Origin: Actinoplanes sichuanensis
Lineage (GTDB): Bacteria; Actinomycetota; Actinomycetes; Mycobacteriales; Micromonosporaceae
Direction of reading: 5' to 3'
Assembly: GCF_033097365.1 (NCBI RefSeq)
Contig: NZ_AP028461.1
Coordinates: forward strand, 2,170,001-2,234,000
Length of the DNA: 64,000 nucleotides
The notes under the pieces were generated by a model. It was not told the origin of the DNA, made no database searches, and was given only the letters and a program-made list of their open reading frames with translations. Shown here in pieces: positions 1 through 8,099 of the stretch (position 1 is its first letter; the number at the start of each line of letters is the position of its first letter). Both the position numbers and the translations under genes were made by a program.

Positions 1-747
1 GAGGACCGCTACCACCGGCTCGCCGAACGGTTCCCGAAGGCGTCCGCGGCCGGCGGCACCTGCGGCTGTCACGTGCACATCGGCATCCCGGACCGGGAGT
101 TGGCCACCGCGGTGCTGTCCCGGATCCGGCCGTGGCTGCCCGCCCTGCTCTCACTCACCGTGAACTCGCCGGTGGCCCGGGCCGGTGACACCGGCTGGGA
201 CAGTGTCCGCTATCGGGAGCAGCTGCACTGGCCGACCTTCCGGCCGCCGGCCGTCTGGCCCAGCGCCGAACGCTACGACCAGGAGGTCAGGTCACTGGTC
301 GCCGCGGGCACGGCGGTCGACGCGTCGGGCGTCTACTTCCTGGCCCGGCTGTCGGCGCGTTATCCGACGATCGAGGTACGGGTCGCCGACACCGGTCTGA
401 GCGTGGACGACACGGTGCTGTTCGCCGGGATCACCCGCGCGTTGGTGGCCACCCTGATCGAGGACATCCGCCGTCGGGAGAAGCTGGTCCCGGCTCCGGG
501 GCAGGTGGTCAGCCAGGAGTTGTTGGCGGTCGCGCGCGGCCGGGCCGGTCAGACCGCCCGACTGCTCACCAAGATCACCCCACAGCTGGACGCGGCCGGC
601 GACACCGGGGAGGTCTACGCCGGGATCGAGCGGCTGCGGCGGGAGGGGACAGGCGCGCGACGTCAGCGCCACCTCTGGCAGAAATATGGTCCGACCAGCG
701 GATTCGTCGGAGCACTGGCCGCCGAGACGGTCCCGGCCCGGATCTGA
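1..747 (+). CDS. Carboxylate-amine ligase, YbdK/GCS2 family (3' part)
   Basis: The reading frame is open from base 1, so the N-terminus lies outside the window. The visible 248 residues contain CGCHVHIGIPD, the Cys-Gly-x-His-Val-His signature of GCS2-type glutamate-cysteine ligases (YbdK, EgtA), and later a conserved TIEVRVADTGLSVDD stretch. The family joins a carboxylate to an amine with ATP; in actinomycetes relatives take part in glutathione- or ergothioneine-like thiol synthesis, but the substrate cannot be read here. The C-terminus looks complete for the family. The stop codon lies only eight bases before a tRNA-Pro-like fragment, so the gene sits exactly at a candidate island boundary. 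Confidence 0.8.
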   Translation, partial: EDRYHRLAERFPKASAAGGTCGCHVHIGIPDRELATAVLSRIRPWLPALLSLTVNSPVARAGDTGWDSVRYREQLHWPTFRPPAVWPSAERYDQEVRSLVAAGTAVDASGVYFLARLSARYPTIEVRVADTGLSVDDTVLFAGITRALVATLIEDIRRREKLVPAPGQVVSQELLAVARGRAGQTARLLTKITPQLDAAGDTGEVYAGIERLRREGTGARRQRHLWQKYGPTSGFVGALAAETVPARI

Positions 748-755
748 CCCACAAG

Positions 756-789
756 CAAGGGGTCGCAGGTTCAAATCCTGTCAGCCCGA
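756..789 (+). repeat. tRNA-Pro 3'-end fragment, candidate left attachment site
   Basis: These 34 bases read as the end of the anticodon stem, variable loop, T arm (GCAGG TTCAAAT CCTGT) and acceptor strand (CAGCCCGA) of a tRNA resembling actinobacterial tRNA-Pro. There is no 5' half: the sequence before it is coding DNA. The same 34 bases recur at 47665-47698 with two mismatches. Such 3' fragments are typical attachment cores of tRNA-targeting integrases. The tRNA identity is from memory of tRNA-Pro sequences. Confidence 0.65.
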
Positions 790-797
790 CTACTCGT

Positions 798-839
798 AAC
801 CCTGACCAGCGTAAATGCCGGTCAAGGTTCGATGTTTTT
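798..839 (+). terminator. Hairpin with T-run behind the tRNA fragment
   Basis: AACCCTGACC and GGTCAAGGTT form a stem of about ten base pairs with one mismatch around a 12-base loop, followed a few bases later by GTTTTT. It looks like an intrinsic terminator inherited from the tRNA locus or serving the ligase gene. Confidence 0.5.
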
Positions 840-879
840 CTATGAAGTTTTGATCCGTCCTCCGAAAACTCGTTTGCGG
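831..879 (+). repeat. Imperfect repeat shared with the right junction
   Basis: This stretch resembles 47887-47935. The core TTTGATCCGTCCTCCGAAA at 849-871 matches 47905-47927 at 21 of 23 positions, and flanking bases match more weakly. It is a second sequence common to both candidate island ends, but its distance from the tRNA fragment differs (60 bases here, about 207 at the right). Confidence 0.5.
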
Positions 880-961
880 AACGAAGCGATGGATCCACCC
901 AGGTCGGATGCGGTGATCCAGGCGGGTGAGTGCCATAGCGGTAGCGGGCTCTGGTACGCGC

Positions 962-1070
962 AGCGTGATTGGTTGGGCAGGAAGCAGGCGTACGCCGCCG
1001 CGTTCCTGGCTTGGATCTGGCGTCGTTCGTGACTGATGTCGTGGTTCCCGTCGACGGCGGATGGCCGATC
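962..1070 (+). pseudogene. SDR C-terminal remnant
   Basis: One frame gives DWLGRKQAYAAAFLA and, after a one-base shift near 1010, LASFVTDVVVPVDGGW. Together these match the C-terminal signature of short-chain dehydrogenases (GR.EEVAAAVLFLASD.ASFVTG..LPVDGGW). There is no upstream catalytic domain, so this is a decayed fragment. The rest of 790-1168 shows no gene. Confidence 0.55.
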
Positions 1071-1168
1071 AAAGTCGTCTGTGACCCGTATCTGTGCCGA
1101 TGGACGGTGCGGCGGCCGCGGTCTCGGACCCGCCGCACTACACGCTATGGCCTCGCCTGGTCGTCGGC

Positions 1169-1894
1169 CTACTCGGAGGCGAGCACCTCGGTCAATAGGG
1201 TCGTCAGCGCTTCTGGTGCGGTGACCATCGCGTTGTGGGCAGCGGACAGCACGCGATAGCCGATACGGGTATCGGCGGCGCTGCGTGCGCGGGCCCGGTC
1301 GAGTAAGTGGGGTTCGAGTGATGAAGGGACGCATTCGACGAACAGGCCGGGATGTGACCAGGCTCGATCGGTCGGGCCGGACGGGTCTTGGTAGGTCTTC
1401 AAGGGCTGTGCGGTCATCCGGGCGTTGGCCCAGGCCCGGTCGGCGGGGTCGGTGATGCCGTAGCGGCCGGCGTCGGCCGGCGGGATGTACCAGCCTTCAC
1501 CGGACTGGTTCGCCAGGGCGATCATCGCGTCGGCGCGTTGCGGCCCGTTCAGGTCGAAGACCGACTCGCCCTCGTGGGGTAGATGGGCGTCGAGTAGTAC
1601 CAGGCTGCGTACCCGGTCGGCGATCTGTTGCATCGCGCCGCAGGCGACCATGCCTCCGTAGCTGTGCGCGACGAGTACCGCGTCGGTGATGTCTTCGTAG
1701 TGGAAGACGGCGGCCAGGTCACGCACATGGGTGTCGAGGCCGATGTGCGGGGTGAGTAGGTGTGCGCGTTCTCCCGACCCGGTCAGGGTGGGTGTGTGCA
1801 CCTCATGGCCGGCTGCGCGGAGCCGGGTGGTGACCCGGCGCCAGCACCAGCCGCCGTGCCGGCCGCCGTGCAGGAGGACGAAGTTCGCCATCAT
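1169..1894 (-). CDS. Alpha/beta hydrolase, methylesterase/EstC-like
   Basis: A 241-residue alpha/beta hydrolase without signal peptide. FVLLHGGRHGGWCW near the start supplies the oxyanion hole, VAHSYGGMV carries the nucleophile serine in a G/A-x-S-x-G elbow, and SAAHNAMVTAPE near the C-terminus carries the catalytic histidine. This pattern fits the salicylate-methylesterase/EstC group, which cleaves small carboxylic esters. The start at 1894 overlaps the stop of the preceding gene as ATGA, so translation is coupled; an N-terminal extension of the frame is upstream-gene sequence. It is the last gene of the leftward operon beginning at 5116 and presumably hydrolyses an imported ester in the cytoplasm. 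Substrate unknown. Confidence 0.8.
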   Translation of the reverse strand: MMANFVLLHGGRHGGWCWRRVTTRLRAAGHEVHTPTLTGSGERAHLLTPHIGLDTHVRDLAAVFHYEDITDAVLVAHSYGGMVACGAMQQIADRVRSLVLLDAHLPHEGESVFDLNGPQRADAMIALANQSGEGWYIPPADAGRYGITDPADRAWANARMTAQPLKTYQDPSGPTDRAWSHPGLFVECVPSSLEPHLLDRARARSAADTRIGYRVLSAAHNAMVTAPEALTTLLTEVLASE

Positions 1895-2934
1895 CGGCTC
1901 CAGTTCTCCGGTGGTCCCGGCCGGTGCGTCAGCCGGCCGTCGGCGGTGAGCCGTTGCAGGTGTGCGTAGGTTTCGCCCAGCGCCGACCGCAGGGATCGGG
2001 AGGTGAAAGTGTTGAAGGGCCGGGCCCAGGTCACCGCTTGAGCCACCTCCCAGACGGTGCCGCAGCCGTGCCGGACGGCCTGCTCGACCTCCGCCAGTCG
2101 TGTTCGATGATGTGCGCCGATGGCGTCCAGTCGTTCGCTGAGCCGGTCGAATGTCCATTCATGGCCCGGCAGCACCGTGGCGTCGGTGAACTGCCGTAGC
2201 CGGTGCAGGGAGGACATGAAGTCGTGTAGCGGGTCTGCTGTTGAGCCGGGTCGTTTCGCGATGTTGGGGGTGACCTTCGGCAGGACGTGGTCGCCGGTGA
2301 AGAGCAGGTCGCGTTCGCTGTCGTGGAAGCACAGCGAGCCGGGGGTGTGGCCGGGCGTGTGCAGTGCGATCAGCCGTCCGCTGGTGCCGGGCACCTTGGC
2401 GGTGTCGGTGAGCAGGATGTCCGGCTCGATCGACGGTATCGCCGCTTCCAGGCGGGTCATTTCGTCGTGCAGACCGGTCAGGACTGTGCTGGGCACGCCG
2501 CAGCCGCGCAGCCAGCCGTCGATGGCGGTGAGCCGTGATCGGCGTTCGGATTCGCCGACGCGGATCTGGGAGCGCTCGGCGGGATGCGCCCCGATCCACG
2601 CACCGGTGTGTTCCCGGATCCGGCCGGCGAGACCGTAGTGGTCCGGGTGGGCGTGTGTGGCGACGACGCCGATCACGTCGTCGAGGCTGCCACCGGCTCG
2701 GGCCAGGCCACGGCAGAAGGCATCCCAGGCGGTGTCGCCGTTCCATCCGAGGTCGACCACGACCAGGCCTGCGGGGTATCGCAGCGAGTAGGAGTAGGAG
2801 TAGGCCAGCGGGCTGGGAAACGGGATCGCCGTCGCCCAGACGCCGCCTCGCACCGCGAATCCGTCGATCTGCCGTGCCGGTTTTTCAGCGTTCGGCACGG
2901 CCGCGTTCGCGAGGTGCGGGGTAGTGGTTTCCAT
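1891..2934 (-). CDS. MBL-fold metallohydrolase, LACTB2-like
   Basis: A 347-residue metallo-beta-lactamase-fold enzyme. The zinc motif H94-A-H-P-D-H99 is followed by HTPGHTPGSLCFH and GDHVLPKVTP, and a C-terminal winged-helix-like extension (about residues 265-340) is typical of the LACTB2 group. It probably hydrolyses a thioester, lactone or phosphoester. It follows the AHL-lactonase-like gene by 68 bases with a GGAGAAGGACC ribosome site and overlaps the next gene by ATGA. Two MBL enzymes in one operon suggest successive hydrolytic steps. Substrate unknown. Confidence 0.8.
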   Translation of the reverse strand: METTTPHLANAAVPNAEKPARQIDGFAVRGGVWATAIPFPSPLAYSYSYSLRYPAGLVVVDLGWNGDTAWDAFCRGLARAGGSLDDVIGVVATHAHPDHYGLAGRIREHTGAWIGAHPAERSQIRVGESERRSRLTAIDGWLRGCGVPSTVLTGLHDEMTRLEAAIPSIEPDILLTDTAKVPGTSGRLIALHTPGHTPGSLCFHDSERDLLFTGDHVLPKVTPNIAKRPGSTADPLHDFMSSLHRLRQFTDATVLPGHEWTFDRLSERLDAIGAHHRTRLAEVEQAVRHGCGTVWEVAQAVTWARPFNTFTSRSLRSALGETYAHLQRLTADGRLTHRPGPPENWSR

Positions 2935-3002
2935 CGTCGGTCCGTGGTCCTTCTCCGGGGTCGGATCGGTTCGCAGGGCAAGCAGCCGGATGGGTGTCTG
3001 CT

Positions 3003-3752
3003 TCAGCGGAACACTCGGCGTTCGAGCACGAGGGGGTCGTGGCTCGGGATCACTTCGCAGTCGAGTTTCTCGATGCGCTGAAGACTGTCCTGGTAGGCGA
3101 CGATGTCGGTGAAGAACCCGGAGGGGATGTGCTCGGCTTCGTCGTCACCGGACCAGTTCTCGTAGAGGTCGACGCAGTCGCCGGCTATCAGGTAGCGGGT
3201 GGTGGCGGCTTGCACCACGATGCCCTGTGAGCCGGGTGTGTGCCCCGGTAGTGCTACTGCCGAGATCCCTGGTGCCAGCTCGGTGTCGCCGTCGATCGCG
3301 TTGATGCGGTTCTCGGCGGACCGCCAGGCGGCGTCCAGATCCGGCAGGTGCTCGAATTGCCGCCGGTGCCAGGGCACCGGGTGGCGGGCGTAGTCGATCT
3401 CGCGTTGCTGGACGACGATCCGCGCGTTGGGGAAGAGGTGGTTGTTGGAGCTGTGGTCCCAGTGTAAGTGGGTGTTGACGACCACGTGCACGTCTGCCGG
3501 GTCCACGCCCAGCTGACGCAGTGCCGCGGCCGGTTGTTCGGCGGGTGTCTGTTGCATCCGGATGCTGTGGTGCTTCCAGGCCCGCTCGAGGTCGGCTCCG
3601 GTGTCGACGACCACGGGTGCGCGGCCGCCCTGGATCACGAACATGATCAACGGGATGTCGAGGGTTTCACCCCAGCCGCGCTGGTACGTCAGCGACGGTT
3701 TCGGCAGCCCGAACACGCGCCCTACGCCGACGGCGGTGATCTGCAAACTCAT
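3003..3752 (-). CDS. AHL-lactonase-like MBL-fold hydrolase
   Basis: A 249-residue metallo-beta-lactamase-fold protein closest in layout to the N-acyl homoserine lactonase (AiiA/AttM) group: NTH95-L-H-W-D-H100, the following NNHLFPNARIVVQQREIDYA segment, GHTPGSQGI and GDCVDLYENW. The family opens lactone rings using two zinc ions. The start at 3752 overlaps the transporter stop as ATGA. Its position right behind an organic-acid transporter argues for a catabolic lactonase rather than quorum quenching, although both are possible. Confidence 0.8.
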   Translation of the reverse strand: MSLQITAVGVGRVFGLPKPSLTYQRGWGETLDIPLIMFVIQGGRAPVVVDTGADLERAWKHHSIRMQQTPAEQPAAALRQLGVDPADVHVVVNTHLHWDHSSNNHLFPNARIVVQQREIDYARHPVPWHRRQFEHLPDLDAAWRSAENRINAIDGDTELAPGISAVALPGHTPGSQGIVVQAATTRYLIAGDCVDLYENWSGDDEAEHIPSGFFTDIVAYQDSLQRIEKLDCEVIPSHDPLVLERRVFR

Positions 3753-5116
3753 CCGGTCGCCTCGCGCGGCAGCGCGTCCTCGACGAGGTCCCGGCCGCGT
3801 GTTTCCTTGACCGCGAGTGTGCACAGCAAGCCGAGCAGGCAGTATCCGGCCAGGAAGGCGCCGAACACGAAACCGCCGTAGGTGCCGATCAGGGTCGCCG
3901 CCACCAGGGGTGGGATGGCGCCTCCGAGGACACCGGCGCTGCTGTAGGCCAGCCCTGAGGCGGTGTAGCGGTAGCGGGTGTGGAAGAGCTCGGACAGGAA
4001 CGAGCCGGCGATGCCGAATCCGATGCCGGCGATCATGAATGTCACCGTCTGGCCGAGCCAGAAGGCTCCGAGGGTGCCGATGTCGAGGACGGGGAACAGC
4101 AGCAGGGCCCAGACGACGCCCACGCCGTTGGCGGTGAGCAGGACGCGGCGGCGCCCGAAGCGGTCGCTGAGGACGCCTCCGGAGAAGATGGCCAGGCAGT
4201 TGACGAGGTTGCCGAACATGCCGGCGGCGAGTACGTCGGTGCGGGCGAGTCCGAGCGTTGCGGTGCCGTAGTTGGTGAGAAACGCGATGCCGATGTAGCC
4301 GAGGGAGAAGGCCATCACCAGTGATCCTGCGCCGAGCAGGATTTCCTTCCACTGGTGGGCGAGGGCTTCTTTGAAGGGCAGGCCGGTGCCGGCCTCGCCG
4401 CGTTTGGCGGAGGCGGTGAAGGCGGGGGTCTCCTCGATGCGCAGCCGGACGTACAGGCCGACGAAGACCAGGACGACGCTGATCAGGAACGGTACTCGCC
4501 ATCCCCAGGCGACGAAGTCGTCGTCGCTCATGTAGAGGCCGGTGAGCAGGAACGTGCCCATCGACAGGATGTTCGCGGTCGCCCCGCCGAGGTTGGTGAA
4601 CATCGCCCAGAAGCCGCGGCGGTCCCTGGGGGCGTGTTCGGAGGTGAACAGGGCGGCGCCGGCCCATTCGCCTCCGGCGGCCAGGCCCTGCGCGATGCGC
4701 AGCAGCACGAGCAGGATCGGTGCCATGACGCCGATGGTCGCGGCGGTGGGCAGCAGGCCGATCAGGACGGTGGCGGCGCCCATCAGCGACATGGTGGCGA
4801 TCAGGGTGCGTTTGCGTCCCAGGCGGTCGCCGATGTGGCCGAACAGGACGGCTCCGAGTGGGCGGGCTACGAAGGCGACGCCCAGGGTGGCGAACGCGAC
4901 GATGGTGCCGGATTGCTCGCCGAGGGCGGGGAAGAAGGCGCTGGCGAAGACGAGGGCCGCTGCGGTGGCGTAGATGCCGAAGTCGTAGAACTCGATGACG
5001 GTGCCGAGGAAGCTGGCGAGGGCCACCTTGCGCATTTTGCCGGGGGCGGTAGGCGGCGGCTCAGCCGATGACGGGACGTCGCTTCGCAGGTCTTCGGGGG
5101 AATGTGGAACGGACAT
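3749..5116 (-). CDS. MFS transporter, metabolite:H+ symporter (MHS) family
   Basis: A 455-residue membrane protein with about 12 hydrophobic segments. Family marks are ASFLGTVIEFYDFGIYA in the first segment, the loop GHIGDRLGRKRTL, and RIAQGLAAGGEWAGA. Relatives (ProP, ShiA, KgtP) import organic acids and aromatic carboxylates by proton symport. The start at 5116 has GAGGAG eight bases upstream; a longer frame to 5206 lacks a better site. It is the first gene of a four-gene leftward operon and lies below the paired operator at 5215-5250, so it is probably induced with the pathway. Confidence 0.85.
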   Translation of the reverse strand: MSVPHSPEDLRSDVPSSAEPPPTAPGKMRKVALASFLGTVIEFYDFGIYATAAALVFASAFFPALGEQSGTIVAFATLGVAFVARPLGAVLFGHIGDRLGRKRTLIATMSLMGAATVLIGLLPTAATIGVMAPILLVLLRIAQGLAAGGEWAGAALFTSEHAPRDRRGFWAMFTNLGGATANILSMGTFLLTGLYMSDDDFVAWGWRVPFLISVVLVFVGLYVRLRIEETPAFTASAKRGEAGTGLPFKEALAHQWKEILLGAGSLVMAFSLGYIGIAFLTNYGTATLGLARTDVLAAGMFGNLVNCLAIFSGGVLSDRFGRRRVLLTANGVGVVWALLLFPVLDIGTLGAFWLGQTVTFMIAGIGFGIAGSFLSELFHTRYRYTASGLAYSSAGVLGGAIPPLVAATLIGTYGGFVFGAFLAGYCLLGLLCTLAVKETRGRDLVEDALPREATG

Positions 5117-5214
5117 GGAACCAACTCCTCTGATGCTCTTCGGCGAGGGCGGATCATGTGTGGTCGCTCGGTGTCGGTGCCGGGGTGTTGCGGCGTGGTT
5201 CCACACCGAGTCGA

Positions 5215-5250
5215 GTTCTTATATACGAACTGGGATTTGAAATACGGAAC
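5215..5250 (-). promoter_or_regulatory. Paired IclR-type operator upstream of the transporter operon
   Basis: The strong site GTTCTTATATACGAAC (5215-5230) has one mismatch to GTTCGTA-WW-TACGAAC. A weak copy (5235-5250) lies 20 bp away on the promoter side. Both lie downstream of the leftward promoter at 5260-5289, suiting repression. Confidence 0.8.
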
Positions 5251-5259
5251 TGTTTCCGG

Positions 5260-5289
5260 AAGGTAACGGTGTCGCAACCTGCCCGTCAA
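5260..5289 (-). promoter_or_regulatory. Promoter of the transporter/hydrolase operon
   Basis: On the minus strand TTGACG (5284-5289), an 18-base spacer and TACCTT (5260-5265) form a housekeeping-type promoter. Transcription would start near 5253, inside the operator pair. Confidence 0.6.
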
Positions 5290-5328
5290 TAGCCGGGAAC
5301 GAGGTTTGCGGCGAGTGCTGTGGTCCCG

Positions 5329-5358
5329 TTGACACCCATGTACCAGGGTGAAACTATG
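5329..5358 (+). promoter_or_regulatory. Promoter of the first ALDH gene
   Basis: TTGACA (5329-5334), an 18-base spacer and ACTATG (5353-5358). The arrangement matches the promoters at 17868 and 25788. It is back-to-back with the transporter promoter, so 5117-5417 is a divergent control region with no gene of its own. Confidence 0.55.
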
Positions 5359-5392
5359 TCGTCATAGCGACCAATGGTTCGTATTTAGGAAC
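5357..5392 (+). promoter_or_regulatory. Paired IclR-type operator upstream of ALDH1
   Basis: The strong site GTTCGTATTTAGGAAC (5377-5392) has one mismatch to the consensus. A weak site (5357-5372, retaining TCGT and CGA) lies exactly 20 bp upstream. Confidence 0.8.
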
Positions 5393-5417
5393 TCTCGGGA
5401 AGGTCTGGTCGACTGCG

Positions 5418-6899
5418 ATGTCCTCGAGTACGAGTGCCCCGCCTCCGGCGTTTCTCCAGGGCGACAGCCTTGTCGGCATGCTCATCGACGGCAGCTGGAC
5501 AACGCCGTCGACGACGATTCCCGTGTTCGACCCCGCCACGGGTTCGGTCATCGCGTCGGTGGCCGACGGCGGCACGAAGGACGTCGACCTGGCCGTCGCC
5601 TCCGCGCGGGAGTCCTTCGAGCAAGGACGGTGGCGGGCACTCGCGGGCGCTGAGCGCGGCGCGATTCTGTGGCGCGCCGGTGACCTCATGCGGCAACGGG
5701 CCGACGACCTCTCCCGGTGGGAGAGCCTCAACCTCGGTCTGCCGGTGGCGCAGGCCAAGAGCATGGTGCTCGAGGCCGCCGCCCAGTTCCGCTATTACGC
5801 GGGATGGGCCGACAAGATCCACGGCCGGACGATCGACCTCGGGCCCGCCGACCGCCGCGTGCAGGGCTACACCCTGCGCGAACCGATCGGCGTCGCCGGT
5901 CTCATCACGCCGTGGAACGCACCGCTGAGCATGGCCGCGAAGAAGCTTGCCCCGGCTCTGGCCGCGGGCTGCTCGTGCGTGCTCAAACCCGCGGAGGAGA
6001 CGCCCCTGACGTCGTTGTGGCTGGGACAGATCCTTCTCGAAGCCGGCGTTCCGGCTGGCGTGGTCAACGTGGTCACCGGAGTCGGTGAGCAGACCGGCGC
6101 CGCTTTGGCCGAGCATCCGGACGTCGACCTCATCTCGTTCACCGGGTCGACGGAGGTCGGTCGCCTCATCGTGCACGCGGCCACGGGAAACATGAAGAAG
6201 CTGACGCTCGAACTCGGCGGCAAGTCCCCGGTCATCGTGTTCGGTGACGCCGACCTGAACGAGGCGATCCCCGGAGCGGCATCCGCGGTCTTCTGGAACT
6301 CCGGCCAGGTGTGTGCGGCCGGCACCCGGCTGTTCGTGCACGAGTCGGTGTACGAACAGGTCGTCGAAGGGGTGGCGCAGGCCGGTCGTGCGATGCGGTT
6401 GGGACCGGGAACCGACCCGGACGCCGACCTCGGCCCGCTGATCTCGCAGAAGCAACTCGACCGGGTCGCAGGCTATGTCGGGCAGGGCGTACGTGACGGC
6501 GCCCGCGTCGTCAGCGGCGGTTCGCGCGTCGGAGAACAGGGCTTCTTCTTCGAGCCCACGGTCCTGGCGGAGGTCGATCAGTCCATGACGGTGATGCGCG
6601 AGGAGATCTTCGGCCCGGTGCTGGGTGTCATGCCGTTCTCCGACACCGAACAAGCCGTTGCACTGGCCAACGACAGCTCGTACGGGCTCGCCTCCAGTGT
6701 CTGGACCCGCGACGGCGCGCTGGCACACTCGGTGGCGCGGCGTCTGCGGGCCGGGCGGGTAGGCATCAACGTGCACCGTGCGGGTGGGGCACACATGCCC
6801 GCCGGCGGCTATCGGCAGTCGGGATGGGGTCGGGAGAGCGGTCCGGAGGCTCTGGAGAACTACCTGGAGACGAAGTCCGTCGTGTCGCAGCTGGCCTGA
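5418..6899 (+). CDS. Aldehyde dehydrogenase (ALDH superfamily)
   Basis: A 493-residue NAD(P)-dependent aldehyde dehydrogenase of normal length. Visible are the substrate-site motif TPWNAPL (N167), the NAD loop FTGSTEVG, the general base E265 in LELGGKS and the nucleophile C299 in NSGQVCAAG. It oxidises an aldehyde to a carboxylic acid in the cytoplasm. The chosen ATG is the first after the operator; GGGAAGG lies about 14 bases upstream, a rather long spacing. It is monocistronic, divergent from the transporter operon, and shares its operator type with ALDH2 at 25878, so two dehydrogenases with different substrates may serve one pathway. Confidence 0.88.
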   Translation: MSSSTSAPPPAFLQGDSLVGMLIDGSWTTPSTTIPVFDPATGSVIASVADGGTKDVDLAVASARESFEQGRWRALAGAERGAILWRAGDLMRQRADDLSRWESLNLGLPVAQAKSMVLEAAAQFRYYAGWADKIHGRTIDLGPADRRVQGYTLREPIGVAGLITPWNAPLSMAAKKLAPALAAGCSCVLKPAEETPLTSLWLGQILLEAGVPAGVVNVVTGVGEQTGAALAEHPDVDLISFTGSTEVGRLIVHAATGNMKKLTLELGGKSPVIVFGDADLNEAIPGAASAVFWNSGQVCAAGTRLFVHESVYEQVVEGVAQAGRAMRLGPGTDPDADLGPLISQKQLDRVAGYVGQGVRDGARVVSGGSRVGEQGFFFEPTVLAEVDQSMTVMREEIFGPVLGVMPFSDTEQAVALANDSSYGLASSVWTRDGALAHSVARRLRAGRVGINVHRAGGAHMPAGGYRQSGWGRESGPEALENYLETKSVVSQLA

Positions 6900-7066
6900 A
6901 CCTCGGCGACGCGGTTGCCGGGACAGCCCTCGCGGTCTTGTGCCAAGGGCTGATCCCGGCATCTTTTTGCCTCCTGCCCCTGCTGCGGCCGCGGTAGCCG
7001 GCCACGGTGACGCCTGCGGTCTGCAGGCGTCGTGCGTTCTGACCGGTACGGATGACTTGGATCGCG

Positions 7067-7112
7067 AGGTTAGGCAGTAGCGCGTCGTTCTGGGAGTCAC
7101 TGCGGTAACCCC
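7067..7112 (-). promoter_or_regulatory. Orphan copy of the MmyB-regulon motif with -10 element
   Basis: Read leftward, GGGGTTACCGCAGTGACTCCC (7092-7112) resembles the GGGGTAAnnnCAGnGnCCCC motif, and TAACCT (7067-7072) follows after 19 bases. Transcription would run antisense into the 3' end of the ALDH gene, where no convincing gene starts. It may be a relic. Apart from this and the hairpin at 7157, 6900-7228 shows nothing. Confidence 0.45.
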
Positions 7113-7156
7113 TCACGGCGGTACCCCTCGGGCCCGCCCTGCGCTTTAGCGAAATC

Positions 7157-7190
7157 GGGGCCGTCAGCTGCGGTGGCAGCTGACGGCCCC
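7157..7190. terminator. Strong bidirectional hairpin between convergent genes
   Basis: A perfect 15-bp stem (GGGGCCGTCAGCTGC paired with GCAGCTGACGGCCCC) around a four-base GGTG loop. It lies between the ends of the rightward ALDH and leftward ABC-transporter genes and has no T-run, as is common in high-GC actinomycetes. Confidence 0.75.
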
Positions 7191-7228
7191 CGGATCGGGC
7201 TCATGGCCCGTGGGCTGTCTCCGACGTG

Positions 7229-8098
7229 CTACTTACCGAATCCGGCGGTCAGTCCGCTCAGTAGTTGCCGCCGGCCGATCGCGTATAGCAGGACGATGGG
7301 AATCGTGGTGAGGGTTACCGATGCCGCGACGGCCGGCACGTTCACCCCGAACTGCCCCTGGAAAGTCCACAACGCGAGCGGCATGGTGCGCTGTTCGGGG
7401 GTCTGGGTGAGCACGAGCGGCAGCAGGAATCCGTTCCAGACGGCAAGCGCGTTGTAGATGGTCACCGTGACCAGCGCGGGACGTGTCAGCGGGAAGGCCA
7501 GCCGCCACAGGGTTCCCCACTCGGTCGCGCCGTCGAGCCGCATCGACTCGAACAATTCGCGCGGCACGTCGCGGATGAAGTTCGCCAGCACCAGGACGGA
7601 CAGCGGGATGGCGAACGCGATCGAAGGCAGGATGATCGCCATCAGCGTGTCATACATCTGGAGCCGGATGATGATCAGGTAGACGGGAATGATCACTGCC
7701 TGCAGCGGGATGGCCAGGCCCAGCAGGAACAGCGAGTTGATCGACCTGAGCCACCGGTTCCCGGCGCCGCGGACGATCGCGTACGCCGCCATGAACGAGA
7801 TCGTGACCGCCGGGACCACCGCGCCGACCGAGACGACGACACTGTTGACGAAGTAGCGGACGAAGTCGTTCTGTACGACCATCGAATAGTTCTTGAGAGT
7901 CGGCTCTGACGGGGGTGCGAACGTGTTGGTGACGAAGTAGTTGGACTGGGTCTTGAAGCTGGTGATGACGACCCAGTAGATCGGCACCATCACGACGAGC
8001 AGCCATAGCCACCCGGTGGTTGCGCCCAGCCAGTTGAGCCGCATGATCCGTGTTCGGGGAGTGGTCCGTTGTGCGGGGCCCAAGTCGACGGCCGTCAT
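7229..8098 (-). CDS. Sugar ABC transporter permease (CUT1, MalG type)
   Basis: A 289-residue inner-membrane permease with six predicted helices and the EAA loop ESMRLDGATEWGTLWRLAFPLTRPAL that docks the ATPase. The short cytoplasmic N-terminus precedes WLWLLVVMVPIYWVVITSFK, typical for MalG/MsmG partners. The start at 8098 lies one base after the stop of the first permease gene. No ATPase gene follows; in actinomycetes such transporters usually share the MsiK ATPase encoded elsewhere. Confidence 0.88.
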   Translation of the reverse strand: MTAVDLGPAQRTTPRTRIMRLNWLGATTGWLWLLVVMVPIYWVVITSFKTQSNYFVTNTFAPPSEPTLKNYSMVVQNDFVRYFVNSVVVSVGAVVPAVTISFMAAYAIVRGAGNRWLRSINSLFLLGLAIPLQAVIIPVYLIIIRLQMYDTLMAIILPSIAFAIPLSVLVLANFIRDVPRELFESMRLDGATEWGTLWRLAFPLTRPALVTVTIYNALAVWNGFLLPLVLTQTPEQRTMPLALWTFQGQFGVNVPAVAASVTLTTIPIVLLYAIGRRQLLSGLTAGFGK

Positions 8099-8099
8099 C

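Noticed and set aside
756..789. Intact tRNA-Pro gene
   Set aside because: No D arm or anticodon arm upstream at either copy; only the 3' third is present.
3003..3752. Quorum-quenching lactonase as the definite function
   Set aside because: The fold supports AHL-lactonase relatives, but the operon context is catabolic; the specific name is not justified.
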